64,000 bases of DNA from contig NZ_VZAD01000034.1 of assembly GCF_009495355.1 (NCBI RefSeq), positions 48,028-112,027 of the forward strand. The letters are read 5' to 3'. This DNA comes from Segatella copri (GTDB taxonomy: Bacteria; Bacteroidota; Bacteroidia; Bacteroidales; Bacteroidaceae). The notes beneath the pieces were generated by a model. That model ran no database searches. It had not been told where the DNA came from and saw only the letters and a list, made by a program, of their open reading frames with translations. A program made the position numbers and the translations under genes. Below are positions 26,461 through 36,224 of the stretch, in pieces; the stretch's first letter is position 1, and each line of letters starts with the position of its first letter.

Positions 26461-29019
26461 TTACTTGACAAAGATTTTAGTTTTCTTGTCTTTTGAAGTT
26501 AGGATGTAGAGTCCACTCGTCGGAGCTTCAATGACGTCGCTCGTGCTTTGTGACACCAGTGTGCCGCTGAGTGAGTAGAGGGCAAGTCCTTGCGTACCTG
26601 CTACATGTATGTTACGGCCCGTAACAATGATGCTTCCTCTTGCGTCGTCGATGCCACTCTCAATGCCGTTTACTACGTCTATTTTCCCATATTGATAGAT
26701 GTATTTAGAGGTCTTGCCATAGATGTCTGTTATTTGCTCCGATATCAGGTTGCCCTCGTCGTCGTATGTATAGAGTGTAGCCGCATGTTCGCTATGTGAT
26801 GCATCGGTTTTGGTTTCGGTGTATGTTCTGTCTACCGATGTCAGGCGCATTTGGGCATCGCGCTTGTAGATGGTTTGTCTGGTTTCGATGTACCTTCCGC
26901 CATCTTCTATGTTCTTGATGGTTTCTGTCAGGGTGTTGCCCACCATCTGGAATGTGGTTTCTCTGCTGCTCTCTATTTTCCAATCGCCAGTAGCCTCGTC
27001 CCATTGATACCAAGTATGATCATTTTCTTTTGCTTCTGCTAATGCCTCGCCAGCATCGATGGTGTTGGTCTTATTGTAGTAGTCTTGCAGAGGGTCAGCT
27101 GGTGTGGTGGCAAAGTCGGTGTGGTAGTTGACAATGCGTGACTCTTGCTTGGATTTTCCTACCCATTTCCCGTCTTGCTTGACGTACTCCTCATACTTGG
27201 TGTAGTCGTCGGTATGTACTTCTATCCGCTTTCTTGTTTCTACGATTTTCCCGTCTTGCCACTCTCGGCTGATGTTGATGGTCTCATTGCCATTGGTACT
27301 GGTCAGAGAAGATACCCCACTATTTCTCAGCATCCATCCGCTTCCGTCCCAAGAGTAAGTCTCCCACACCCCATTGGTATACTCTTTGTCCATCCTTCCA
27401 TAGATGATGTTATGGTTTGGGTCGTATTCGAAGTGGATGTATTGGTAGGTGCCGTTTCCGTCGATGGAGTGAGTGAGCTTGTCGCTTTCATACAAGGCGG
27501 AGAGGTCTTCGTTCCACTCATATTCGGTCTCCGTATAGCCGTTGTCTTGGTAGGTGGTTATGACGCGGTACCAGATATTGCCCTTGTCGTCACATCTGTC
27601 GCTTTCGATGATTCGGCCTTTCTTATCGACGATGTAAGTCCTTTCGCCCAGCTTGAATGTGCCCTCGAAGTTGTGCCATGCTGTGCCGTCCCACTCCTGA
27701 AACAGGGTAGGCTCTGTTGTGAACAAATAGTTTTCTTTGCCGATGTAAGCCTTCCTGTATTTCTTCAGCATGTTGTGCTGCTTGTCGTAGAGTGTGTACT
27801 CGGTGACGTCACGGCCGTTGATTTGATAGTCCATGTCGATTTCCGACATGTAGCTGCCATCGTCGAACATGTAGGCACTGCCCAGCTCCTTGCCATTGTC
27901 ATCGTAATAATTGTAATAGAAGTAGCCTGCATCGTCCTTATAATTGTGGCTATTGTAGAATTTCTTCAATACATGCTTGTTGACCCACTCCATGACCTCG
28001 TCTGTAGACAAAATCCAGTTGCCGTTGTCGTAAGAGTAAATCTTGCAGCTTTTGCTCTCGCCATATATCATTTGCTCTTTGTCGTAATTGTCTGAGACAA
28101 CCTTCTTCTGATTTGGCACCCATTGGTAGTCGGCGAGGTTAGGCTGTGAGTCGGTACTGCTGTCTTCGTCATTGCCATTGGTGAAGGTGTAAGAGGTGAT
28201 GGTGTGGTAGCCAGCGGTGGGAGTGTTGTACGCTGTCTCTGTCTTTTTACCTTCAGCCTCCATCAACCGACCATCCCTGGTATAGCTTTTCCTCAGGTAG
28301 TAGCATTGCTCGCCCTTGTTATCGTATCTTATGTCTTCCGTCACCCAGGTTGTCCATGTACCCTTGTCTTCATCGAGTTCTTGATGAATGGTAGAGTAGG
28401 TGCCGTCCTTGAGGGTGGTTATGGTTCGTTCATGTGCATTGTATCGGTTCTCGATATAGCTCTTTGTAGGTTCGCACCATACATACTTGGTACCTATTCC
28501 CTCGGGATTGAACTCATTGTATGTCATATCCTCGATGAGGCTGATGCGCTCGGCATTGTCGACTACCGAATAGGCATAGGCGTAGCTGTGAACCAGGGAC
28601 AGGTGTTCGCCGTCAGTATTCTTATACACCTTTTCGGTCACGATACGTCCTTCGGCATCTTGTGTGCGCACATTCTTGTATTGGGGAATGAGGGTAGAGC
28701 CTTCAGACTTCGTGATGGTCATCTCTATCCATTGACCATTGGTGCCGTCCGTGTAGGAAATCAGTTCCTTGTACGTGCCGTGGTTGATGGTCTGGAATCG
28801 CCCCTTGTCGTCATATTGGACACTTACGTTCTCGGTTTCCCCTGAACTATTAGTGTATGTCCAACCTGTGAGTTTGGTGACTTGTGTAAAGGCTTGAGCA
28901 GGTGCTTTGACGGTAGGAATGTCCTTGACGTCTACTCTCTTTACGATGCTGTTTTGTGCCAGTCCCATTTGTGCGGATGCTAACAGGAGCGATGCGATGA
29001 GGTAAAACTTTTTGTTCAT
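26461..29019 (-). CDS. Large secreted repeat protein with type IX sorting-like tail
   Basis: An 852-residue protein with a signal peptide (MNKKFYLIASLLLASAQMGLAQ). Most of it is a run of beta-hairpin units built around Y-D/N-x-x-G-x, such as YDDKGRFQTI, YDNKGEQCYYL and YDDNGKELG, resembling YD/RHS-type or toxin-complex-like strands but too irregular to assign. The last 60 residues (GLALYSLSGTLVSQ, then SGLYILTSKDKKTKIFVK) look like a C-terminal domain for type IX secretion and surface attachment. No catalytic motif is evident. It follows a response-regulator gene by 145 bp and could be its target. Confidence 0.75.
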   Translation of the reverse strand: MNKKFYLIASLLLASAQMGLAQNSIVKRVDVKDIPTVKAPAQAFTQVTKLTGWTYTNSSGETENVSVQYDDKGRFQTINHGTYKELISYTDGTNGQWIEMTITKSEGSTLIPQYKNVRTQDAEGRIVTEKVYKNTDGEHLSLVHSYAYAYSVVDNAERISLIEDMTYNEFNPEGIGTKYVWCEPTKSYIENRYNAHERTITTLKDGTYSTIHQELDEDKGTWTTWVTEDIRYDNKGEQCYYLRKSYTRDGRLMEAEGKKTETAYNTPTAGYHTITSYTFTNGNDEDSSTDSQPNLADYQWVPNQKKVVSDNYDKEQMIYGESKSCKIYSYDNGNWILSTDEVMEWVNKHVLKKFYNSHNYKDDAGYFYYNYYDDNGKELGSAYMFDDGSYMSEIDMDYQINGRDVTEYTLYDKQHNMLKKYRKAYIGKENYLFTTEPTLFQEWDGTAWHNFEGTFKLGERTYIVDKKGRIIESDRCDDKGNIWYRVITTYQDNGYTETEYEWNEDLSALYESDKLTHSIDGNGTYQYIHFEYDPNHNIIYGRMDKEYTNGVWETYSWDGSGWMLRNSGVSSLTSTNGNETINISREWQDGKIVETRKRIEVHTDDYTKYEEYVKQDGKWVGKSKQESRIVNYHTDFATTPADPLQDYYNKTNTIDAGEALAEAKENDHTWYQWDEATGDWKIESSRETTFQMVGNTLTETIKNIEDGGRYIETRQTIYKRDAQMRLTSVDRTYTETKTDASHSEHAATLYTYDDEGNLISEQITDIYGKTSKYIYQYGKIDVVNGIESGIDDARGSIIVTGRNIHVAGTQGLALYSLSGTLVSQSTSDVIEAPTSGLYILTSKDKKTKIFVK

Positions 29020-29164
29020 AATCTTTCTTTTTAGTGATAATCAAGAACTCAAAGTTAAGAAAAAAAGAATGTTATGAAAAAAGAATAGCCGAAAACATGC
29101 TGTTTCGGCTATGCAAAAAGTCTGGATGATGAGTCTTTCCTATGGTAATCCGTAGTCGTGAGCT

Positions 29165-29788
29165 TCACTTTATGAAGTTGAGCCCCAACTGTATCGCTTT
29201 CTTCACGAGCTGTGCCATGTTGTTGGCAGAGAGTTTCTTCATCAGGTTGTGGCGATGGAACTCCACTGTGTTGTTGCTGATGTTGAGTTGCTGGGCGATG
29301 TCGTTGGTGGATAAACCATTGGAGATGTGTTCCAACACCTCAGCCTCTCTATTGGACAAGGTGATTTCTGAAGTGTCCTGGCTGTTGATGAGCCTCATGA
29401 ACTGTTGGCTGAAATATCCCTTGCCCTGTTCTATCTTGCGAAGTGCAATGAGCACCTCTTGCGGATTGTCGCCTTTCATGACGATGGCATCGGCGTCCTC
29501 CTTCATCAGTTGGCGAATCGTCCAGAGTTCTTCGTGCATCGTATAGACCAGTATCTTGGTGTTGATGTGAGTCTGGTGGATGTACTTGATCAGTTCCATG
29601 CCATTGGCATCCTGCAATTCCAGGTCGATGATGGCGATGTCGATGTCTTTTTGCCTGAGCAGAAGGCGGCTTGATGCGATGTTGTTGGTGACATATATTT
29701 TGCCGTATTCTCCTGTGTGTTCAATGAGGGCTTGTAGCCCTGTTGAAACGATGGGATGGTCATCTACGATGAGAATGTTCTTTTTCAT
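29165..29788 (-). CDS. NarL/LuxR-type response regulator
   Basis: A 207-residue DNA-binding regulator. The receiver domain (1-120) has the acidic pair in ILIVDDHP, the phosphoacceptor Asp55 in IAIIDLEL, Thr in LVYTMHEE and Lys in AIVMKGDN. A LuxR-type helix-turn-helix follows (about 140-205) with LSNREAEVLEHISNGLSTNDIAQQLNIS as the signature region. It lies 42 bp downstream of the histidine-kinase gene, a classic two-gene system. Targets are unknown; the adjacent large secreted-protein gene is the nearest candidate. Confidence 0.93.
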   Translation of the reverse strand: MKKNILIVDDHPIVSTGLQALIEHTGEYGKIYVTNNIASSRLLLRQKDIDIAIIDLELQDANGMELIKYIHQTHINTKILVYTMHEELWTIRQLMKEDADAIVMKGDNPQEVLIALRKIEQGKGYFSQQFMRLINSQDTSEITLSNREAEVLEHISNGLSTNDIAQQLNISNNTVEFHRHNLMKKLSANNMAQLVKKAIQLGLNFIK

Positions 29789-29830
29789 GTCTGTTTCTTT
29801 GCTGTCTGTGATAGGTTGAGAAGGCTTGGA

Positions 29831-31669
29831 CTATAGTGGAAAACGCACCTCTACTTTGTATTCTTCGTCTTGTTCGCTGATGGTGAGAACGGCTTTCAGG
29901 GCTTCTGTTCTCATCTTCAGCGTATCTTTGCCTATACCCATCTTACCCTGTGTGATAGGGTGTTCTCGGGATATGTCATTGGCAATGCAGAGGGAGGCTT
30001 GGTTGTTGCTTGCGTCCAGGGTCACGGTAATCATCTTGCTGTAGCCATACTTGATAGCATTCGACACACTCTCTTGAACGATGCGATATACTTCTAAAGC
30101 CGTTCGGCTTGGGAGATTCAGCTTCTCAAAGGAACGGCTGACGAACGGTTTGACGATAGTGCCATTCTCGGCGCTCATCGACTGGCAATAGGTGCATACC
30201 AGCTCAGAGAGAGAGGCATTGTCGAAACGAGGTGGTATCAACTCGTGTGAGAGGCGACGCACATCGTTTCCTACATTTTTGAGCAGGCGTTCTGCAGCTT
30301 CCTTGTCGGTCTGCATCATGATGTTGACGGCGAGGATGTCGTTGCATACGCCGTCGTGCAGTTCCTTGGCAAGTCGCTTGCGCTCTGTTTCCACTCCATT
30401 GATATAGGAGGTTTTCTCTGTCAACTCGGCACGTTGCTTCTCCAGTTTCCTGCGGTAGAGAATGATAAGAATGGCGATGAGCAGGATGATGATGGCGATG
30501 GTGAGGCAGAGAATACGGATGTAGAGCAGGCTCTGCTCGTGGTTCATCTTTTCTATTTGCACCTCTTTCTCCAAGGTCTTGTATTTGACGTTGAATTCGC
30601 TCAGTTGCTTGTCGATGTCGCTTAGTTTCAATGAGTCAGCTTTCTGATAGGCGGCTTTCATGGTGCTGTAAGCTTCGTGTGTCTTGCCCAGGTTGTAGAG
30701 GCACTCGGCTTGGGTGGCAAAGAGTTTGTCTTGTGGCATCGCCATGTTGACATTGTTGAATCTGCTGATGCTGTCAAGCAGGATGCTCTGCTCGGCGTAT
30801 CTCTTCTGTTTGCCCAACATTTGCGCCTTGATTTCCAGGATGCCAAGTATGCCGTTGCTGGTTGGACCCAAGTTGCGGCAAGCCTCGTCAGCATAAGCCA
30901 TATAGTGCATCACGGAATCTGTCTTTCCCAAAGCTAAGTATGACTTGAGCAAAGGTGACAGATATTTGAGGGTCAGCACATTATAGTTGGCTTCTTTTAC
31001 CATGCCCCAAAGAGGGGTGAGGAAATCGATGCTCTTTCGGTATAAGCCCTGTCGCATGAATATGGCACCCTTGTTGGCGTGGGCAGACAGTCTTTCGATG
31101 GTGTCATTGGTGGCTATCGCCTTGTTTTCGGCCTTGTCGGAGTATTCGATGGCTTCACGGTATCTTTTTTGCTCGTTGAAGAGCACGGAGATGCAGTTGT
31201 TCAAGTATATCTCGTATTCTGTGTTCTGACTCTCTATGGCTGTTTCCAATCCCTTCTTGTAGTAAAAGAGCGAGGAGTCGAGGTCGCCCAGTCTTCGGTA
31301 GCAGATGCCCAGCGAGCCGCACATCCCCATCATACCTTCTTCGTCCTTGATTTTCTCAGCGAACAGTATGCCGTTCTTGCCTATGGCAGTAGCTTCTTTC
31401 AACTTTCCGAGGTCGACGAGTGCCGTGGTCTTCTCGCAGGTAAGCCAACTGCGAGTGGTGTCGGCGGCATTCATCTGCAGAGCGCTGTCGATAAGGGTAA
31501 TCGCAAGTTTTTTGTCGCCGGCGGCATTGTGGTTTATTGCCTCAAGGAACAGGGCATACGCCTTCTGCTCGTCTCCTGCTTTGTGGTTGGAACAGGCGGA
31601 GAAGAATGCCAATATCGGCAGCATGACGAATAGCCATGCCAATAGGGAGGATGGATGCTTGGATGTCAT
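29831..31669 (-). CDS. Lipoprotein-type sensor histidine kinase with TPR sensor
   Basis: A 612-residue kinase of the NarX/HisKA_3 type. A hydrophobic N-terminus ends in a lipobox-like FFSAC (Cys26). Residues about 30-370 form tetratricopeptide helices, presumably periplasmic, then a coiled-coil and one membrane helix (about 386-405). The phosphoacceptor His438 lies in RKRLAKELHDGVCNDI, and the ATPase domain has VQESVSNAIKYG and GKMGIGKDTLKMR. I chose the ATG at 31669: the -7 box ends at 31699, which would leave the ATG at 31690 nearly leaderless. Confidence 0.9.
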   Translation of the reverse strand: MTSKHPSSLLAWLFVMLPILAFFSACSNHKAGDEQKAYALFLEAINHNAAGDKKLAITLIDSALQMNAADTTRSWLTCEKTTALVDLGKLKEATAIGKNGILFAEKIKDEEGMMGMCGSLGICYRRLGDLDSSLFYYKKGLETAIESQNTEYEIYLNNCISVLFNEQKRYREAIEYSDKAENKAIATNDTIERLSAHANKGAIFMRQGLYRKSIDFLTPLWGMVKEANYNVLTLKYLSPLLKSYLALGKTDSVMHYMAYADEACRNLGPTSNGILGILEIKAQMLGKQKRYAEQSILLDSISRFNNVNMAMPQDKLFATQAECLYNLGKTHEAYSTMKAAYQKADSLKLSDIDKQLSEFNVKYKTLEKEVQIEKMNHEQSLLYIRILCLTIAIIILLIAILIILYRRKLEKQRAELTEKTSYINGVETERKRLAKELHDGVCNDILAVNIMMQTDKEAAERLLKNVGNDVRRLSHELIPPRFDNASLSELVCTYCQSMSAENGTIVKPFVSRSFEKLNLPSRTALEVYRIVQESVSNAIKYGYSKMITVTLDASNNQASLCIANDISREHPITQGKMGIGKDTLKMRTEALKAVLTISEQDEEYKVEVRFPL

Positions 31670-31698
31670 TATAGTCAGTTTACGTTGCATTTACCTTG

Positions 31699-31706
31699 CA
31701 AAGATA
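31699..31706 (-). promoter_or_regulatory. -7 box for the two-component operon
   Basis: TATCTTTG on the minus strand, exact to the consensus. It decides the start codon of the kinase gene in favour of 31669. Confidence 0.65.
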
Positions 31707-31930
31707 TAAAAAAAAGAACAGAAAGTGTATTTTTCTGCGATTGAAAAGTTAATGGAAAGTATCCTTTTTCTGTAATTTGGGGTTCCAACTACGGAAAACC
31801 ATGGGGGTGAGGCTATGGAATAGCATAGAATTTTAGGGAAAAGATGACTTTTATGTCATGTGGAAAGACTTTCATCTTATTTTGTCTTACCTTTACAACT
31901 CAAATTTTTAAACTAACATGATATTTTAAT

Positions 31931-33160
31931 ATGGAAAAAGAAGAAAAAGAACAGTTGGCTATCCGTAGAGAAGCTTTGAAGGGATATGATAATTTTTTGT
32001 TGTCAATAGGATTCTTCTTTACATTTGTGGTGTTGGAGAGAGGACTGTTTGTGATAGATGTTATCCTCATTGCCCTTGGCGCTTATTTTGCCGTGAAGCG
32101 TTCTGCTGGTATTCGCAACGAAGTGATTGCATCATGGGTGAAGAGTAGTGGAATGTTGCTGGCTGCTTATGGCGTGGCAGGTATTGTAGCTACCTTGTCC
32201 TTTGGTGTTGTTTGGGGAGGGGGATTGGCTGGCCTTATTGTGTTGATAGCGGGTTGTAAGCATCTTGGTGCTCTGCAGCAAGTTGGCAATTCTCTATGTT
32301 CAAGAGGTATGTTGCAGTATTTGCGCTATTGGCAACAAACCTATATTCTGTGGTCTGTCATCGCTTTTTTGGTGAAGGATACGTCTTCGGTTGTATATAT
32401 CAGTTTGGCACTTGCCATCTTGCTTGCTAAAAATCATGCAGGAATGCTCAATGATGTGAAGCTGACATTCTTTAGGTCTGTTGGTGCGGAATGGAGTGCT
32501 CCTGACGATATGGAGGACAGTCATTATTGTGACGAGAAGAAGGTTCTGTGTGTAGGAGGTGTGGTGCTTGGTATTCTTTCGGTGCTGATAGCCGACTCCC
32601 AACTGTCGATTTCTGTGTCTGGATTATGGGACGTCTTTAACAAGAACTTAGGCGGACCGGCTTTGGTAAGTCCCATACTCTTTGTCGTCATGTTCCTTCT
32701 TTATGAGCGTATTGATCGTTTCGTATTGAAAGTGGATAAGGGGGATAAGTCTTATGAGCGTAGTGGCAATATGCGACTTTTAGGGTCTGTAGCCTTGGGT
32801 CTTTGGTCTTTCTTATGCTTGCTTTTTGGCGAGGACGCCAATGTGTATCTTATAGCTTCCTTCTGTGTGATCTTGTGTGTTGTTTTCGCTTATGAGGATA
32901 CTCCCAAGGAGGTGCGTTGGCGCAAGATAGTTTTCCAAGCTGTGGCTGCAGGTATTTCTTACATGGCAGGATTCTCCATTGTCGGAGTGCTGATCCTGTT
33001 GTTCTCATTGATGTTTCTCTTCAAGTTCATGAAGTTTGAGTTGCATGATATGTTCAGTTTTGGTCATTCTGTACAGGGATGGACCAATAAGGGCAATTTC
33101 CATATCATCAATACTGTCACGGGATTGGATGAGGATGGAAACCGTTGGGTTGTGAAATAA
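31931..33160 (+). CDS. Multi-pass membrane protein of unknown function
   Basis: A 409-residue protein with about nine hydrophobic helices spread from residue 20 to 375 and no conserved motif that I recognise. It begins with a charged stretch (MEKEEKEQLAIRREALKGYD), so the N-terminus is probably cytoplasmic. The C-terminal 45 residues after the last helix are soluble and end in a strand-like GNFHIINTVTGLDEDGNRWVVK. It is divergent from the two-component operon and followed 36 bp later by a lipoprotein gene, so the two probably form one transcript. Function not assigned. Confidence 0.7.
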   Translation: MEKEEKEQLAIRREALKGYDNFLLSIGFFFTFVVLERGLFVIDVILIALGAYFAVKRSAGIRNEVIASWVKSSGMLLAAYGVAGIVATLSFGVVWGGGLAGLIVLIAGCKHLGALQQVGNSLCSRGMLQYLRYWQQTYILWSVIAFLVKDTSSVVYISLALAILLAKNHAGMLNDVKLTFFRSVGAEWSAPDDMEDSHYCDEKKVLCVGGVVLGILSVLIADSQLSISVSGLWDVFNKNLGGPALVSPILFVVMFLLYERIDRFVLKVDKGDKSYERSGNMRLLGSVALGLWSFLCLLFGEDANVYLIASFCVILCVVFAYEDTPKEVRWRKIVFQAVAAGISYMAGFSIVGVLILLFSLMFLFKFMKFELHDMFSFGHSVQGWTNKGNFHIINTVTGLDEDGNRWVVK

Positions 33161-33196
33161 GTTTTTTAAAATGATAATGATTTAATACTTGAATTT

Positions 33197-34468
33197 ATGA
33201 AGAAAATTTTTAGTTACTGGGTGCTGTGTCTGATGGCATTTGCTACCTCGGCATTGGTAAGTTGTAGCTCCGATGATAATGGAGACGAGTGGGGCGGATT
33301 TCAGTTTGAGAATGTTCGTGATGGCAAACTGTCTGTTGCTGCGAATCAAACCTCATCCGAAATCATCATGAAGGCATCCAAGGCTTATCGTGCTTATGTT
33401 TCTGCTACGTCGGATGGTTCGTCTACAGAAGAAATCAGTTGGCTGCGTTATGAAGGCTCTCGCCTTGATGACGGAACCTGTCACATCAGTATCCAGCTTG
33501 ATAAGAACGATACAGGGAAAAGCCGTTCTGCGTACATTATTATAGTATGTGACGACAAGACGGTGCCCATATTGATTACTCAGACTGCTGAGGATAGCTC
33601 AAATGTTGGAGGAGATTCCGATGTTGATAATGGTGGAATTACGGCTCTCTTTACTATTACCAAAGAATGTTCTGTCATTACTGGTACTCATGTAGAGGAT
33701 GATGGGACGGAGACTTATGAGCTGCAGTATCAGAATGGCAATTTGACGAGGTTCAAGCATGTGGAGCGTGATGATATGGCTGGTGCCAGCGACAAGTATT
33801 GTATTGAGACTACTACCGGAACCATCTTCAACTCGGGAGCAAGCATCAAGACGGATTGGAATAGGAAATCTATCTATTATCCTTCTCAGAAGACAGAAGA
33901 GGATGTGGCAGACTTTAATGCCAAATTGGAGAATGGAAGGATTGTCAGTGGTACTATCTTCAAGTCATGGATGAACGGCACAAGACCATTTGAGATATCT
34001 TATAATGCTGATGGTACGATGAAGCAGACTCGTTATAATGACATCAGTGAGTATGATGGCTCTGACGACTGGGACAATCATACTTTCATTTGGGAAAATG
34101 GTTATCTCACAAAGGTGAAGTGTGAAAGCATGGATGCTGTCTCTACATTCGCTTACGACAAGACAACAGCCATTCCTGCACCTTTTGATAAGGCTCTTGA
34201 CCTGAATATGTTGCTGATTTTGGAGGAGGCAGAGTTCTTTGATGGCACCAATGGTGAGATTCTGAATGTCCTGGCTATTGGTGGCAAGTTGGGCACTCGC
34301 TCCAAGGGATTGATCAAGGAGTATCACTGCGATTGGACAGAAGACACGCCTTTCACTCTCAAGATGACCTACAAGAAGCTGACCAGCAATGAGGTCATTG
34401 TGGAAGTAAACCATTATGAAAATAATCAATTACGTTTTGGTTATAAGTGGACTATCAAGCGTTCTTGA
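33197..34468 (+). CDS. Surface lipoprotein with BACON-like and DUF4595-like domains
   Basis: A 423-residue lipoprotein: the signal ends in ALVSCSSDDNGDEWGG, where Cys23 is followed by acidic residues, a pattern that favours surface export in Bacteroidota. Residues about 45-135 form an Ig-like strand domain ending IIIVCDDKTVPILITQT, typical of BACON domains, which are often carbohydrate or mucin binders. Residues about 150-420 have the strand-rich pattern of DUF4595 (YELQYQNGNLTRFKHVERDD; ISYNADGTMKQTRYND). No catalytic residues are evident. It is likely co-transcribed with the membrane protein upstream. Confidence 0.78.
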   Translation: MKKIFSYWVLCLMAFATSALVSCSSDDNGDEWGGFQFENVRDGKLSVAANQTSSEIIMKASKAYRAYVSATSDGSSTEEISWLRYEGSRLDDGTCHISIQLDKNDTGKSRSAYIIIVCDDKTVPILITQTAEDSSNVGGDSDVDNGGITALFTITKECSVITGTHVEDDGTETYELQYQNGNLTRFKHVERDDMAGASDKYCIETTTGTIFNSGASIKTDWNRKSIYYPSQKTEEDVADFNAKLENGRIVSGTIFKSWMNGTRPFEISYNADGTMKQTRYNDISEYDGSDDWDNHTFIWENGYLTKVKCESMDAVSTFAYDKTTAIPAPFDKALDLNMLLILEEAEFFDGTNGEILNVLAIGGKLGTRSKGLIKEYHCDWTEDTPFTLKMTYKKLTSNEVIVEVNHYENNQLRFGYKWTIKRS

Positions 34469-34493
34469 TCAATTAGCAAGAAATGAAATATGA

Positions 34494-34531
34494 AAAAGCG
34501 GACATCGGATTCAAGCCCAATGCCCGCTTTT
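34494..34531. terminator. Bidirectional terminator before comM
   Basis: AAAAGCGG and CCGCTTTT form an 8-bp stem with a 22-base loop between converging genes. Confidence 0.6.
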
Positions 34532-34617
34532 GGGTTAAAGCCAATAATAGTATCCGTTTCTATACTCAGCACCGTTTTCGGTGTAGCCTGACGGTACTTA
34601 CCGATAAGACGAAAGTT

Positions 34618-36165
34618 CTATATTCCTCTTTCAGCCCAGTCGCCACGGTCGAGGGTGCGATAACCGATGGCCTCTGCCAAGTGGTGCGACTCTACATGTT
34701 CGCAGCCTTCCAGGTCGGCAATGGTGCGTGCTACCTTCAGGATGCGGTTGTAGGCGCGGGCAGAGAGTGACAGACGTTCCATCGCCATTCTCAACATGCT
34801 GATGCCAGCCTCGTCGGGTTCGGCATACTGATGTATCATGCGCTCGCTCATTTGTGCATTGCAGTGGATTCCTTTTTGTCCGCTGAAGCGTGCCGCCTGG
34901 ATTTCCCTTGCCCTTATCACACGTTTGCGTATCTCGGCACTTGGCTCACCTTGTGCCGCTTTCGAGATGTCCTTGAAGGGAACGGGAGTTATCTCGCACT
35001 GGATGTCGATGCGGTCGAGCAGGGGACCAGAGATTTTGTTCATGTAGCGTTGTATCTGTCCTGGGGTGCAGACACAGTTGTGGGTTGGATCGCCATAATA
35101 GCCGCAGGGACAAGGGTTCATGCTTGCCACAAACATGAAAGAACAAGGATAGTCGATGGTGTATTTGGCGCGGCTGATGTTGATGTGCCGGTCTTCCAAA
35201 GGCTGGCGCAGCACCTCGAGGGTCGTCTTGTTGAACTCGGGCAGCTCGTCGCAGAAGAGCACGCCATTGTGTGCCAACGAGATTTCGCCAGGCTGAGGAG
35301 TTGCTCCTCCACCTACTAAAGCCACTTGAGATATGGTGTGATGGGGAGAGCGGAATGGACGTTGCGAGATGAGCGATACGTTCTTGCCCAACTTGCCAGC
35401 TATGGAATGTATCTGTGTGGTTTCCAAACTCTCAGAGAGTGTGAGAGGAGGAAGAATGGAAGGCAGACGCTTAGCCATCATCGACTTACCCGAACCAGGA
35501 GGTCCTACCATGATGAGGTTGTGGCCGCCTGCCGCAGCTACTTCCAAGGCACGCTTTACGTTCTCTTGTCCTCTGACGTCAGCATAGTCGAGGTCGAAAT
35601 GACTCTGGTTCTCGTAGAATTCCTTGCGAGTATCGACGATGGTGGGAGAAGGATTGCTCTGGTCGTTCATGAACTGGATGACCTCGAGCAGGTTTTTCAT
35701 GCCGTACACCTCTAAGTTGTTGACCACGGCAGCCTCGCGCACATTCTGTTCGGGTACGATGAGTCCCTTGAAATGTTCGGCTCTTGCCCTTATGGCAATA
35801 GGCAGGGCGCCCCTGATGGGCTGCAAGGTTCCGTCGAGACTCAGCTCGCCCACCATCATATATTCCTTGAGATGATCTTCTATGATGTTGCTGTTGGCTC
35901 CCAATATGCCGATAGCTAAGGGCAGGTCGAAACTGCTTCCTTCCTTGCGAAGGTCGGCTGGAGCCATGTTGATGGTAATGTCAGCCACGGGAAACTTGAA
36001 GCCACTATACTGCAGGGCAGCGGCTATTCGGTCGCGGCTTTCTCTTACAGCCTCGTCGCCAAGACCCGTGAGATGATACTGTACGCCTCGGTTGAGGCTT
36101 ACTTCTATGGTTACGGTGGTTACTTCCAGACCGTTTACGGCTGCGCAATAGGTTTTTACTAACAT
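34618..36165 (-). CDS. comM: ComM/YifB-family AAA+ ATPase (Mg-chelatase-like)
   Basis: A 515-residue protein with three parts: an N-terminal Lon-like S5 fold (residues 1-165, GDEAVRESRDRIAAALQYSGF), a Mg-chelatase-like AAA+ domain with Walker A GPPGSGKSMMAKRLPS near residue 215 and Walker B in VLFCDELPEF, and a C-terminal Mg_chelatase_C part with the zinc-knuckle-like NPCPCGYYGDPTHNCVC. In other bacteria ComM is a hexameric helicase that helps branch migration during natural transformation. It is transcribed alone here. Confidence 0.93.
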   Translation of the reverse strand: MLVKTYCAAVNGLEVTTVTIEVSLNRGVQYHLTGLGDEAVRESRDRIAAALQYSGFKFPVADITINMAPADLRKEGSSFDLPLAIGILGANSNIIEDHLKEYMMVGELSLDGTLQPIRGALPIAIRARAEHFKGLIVPEQNVREAAVVNNLEVYGMKNLLEVIQFMNDQSNPSPTIVDTRKEFYENQSHFDLDYADVRGQENVKRALEVAAAGGHNLIMVGPPGSGKSMMAKRLPSILPPLTLSESLETTQIHSIAGKLGKNVSLISQRPFRSPHHTISQVALVGGGATPQPGEISLAHNGVLFCDELPEFNKTTLEVLRQPLEDRHINISRAKYTIDYPCSFMFVASMNPCPCGYYGDPTHNCVCTPGQIQRYMNKISGPLLDRIDIQCEITPVPFKDISKAAQGEPSAEIRKRVIRAREIQAARFSGQKGIHCNAQMSERMIHQYAEPDEAGISMLRMAMERLSLSARAYNRILKVARTIADLEGCEHVESHHLAEAIGYRTLDRGDWAERGI

Positions 36166-36224
36166 GTCTTCAGGTTTTAGATGGTGATGAAGATTGTTGT
36201 CGTTTCGGGGGGTGTTGATATGCT

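Noticed and set aside
27145..28095. 316-codon plus-strand frame opposite the large secreted protein
   Set aside because: Antisense shadow; Val-rich and lacking any domain, while the minus strand has a signal peptide and a sorting tail.
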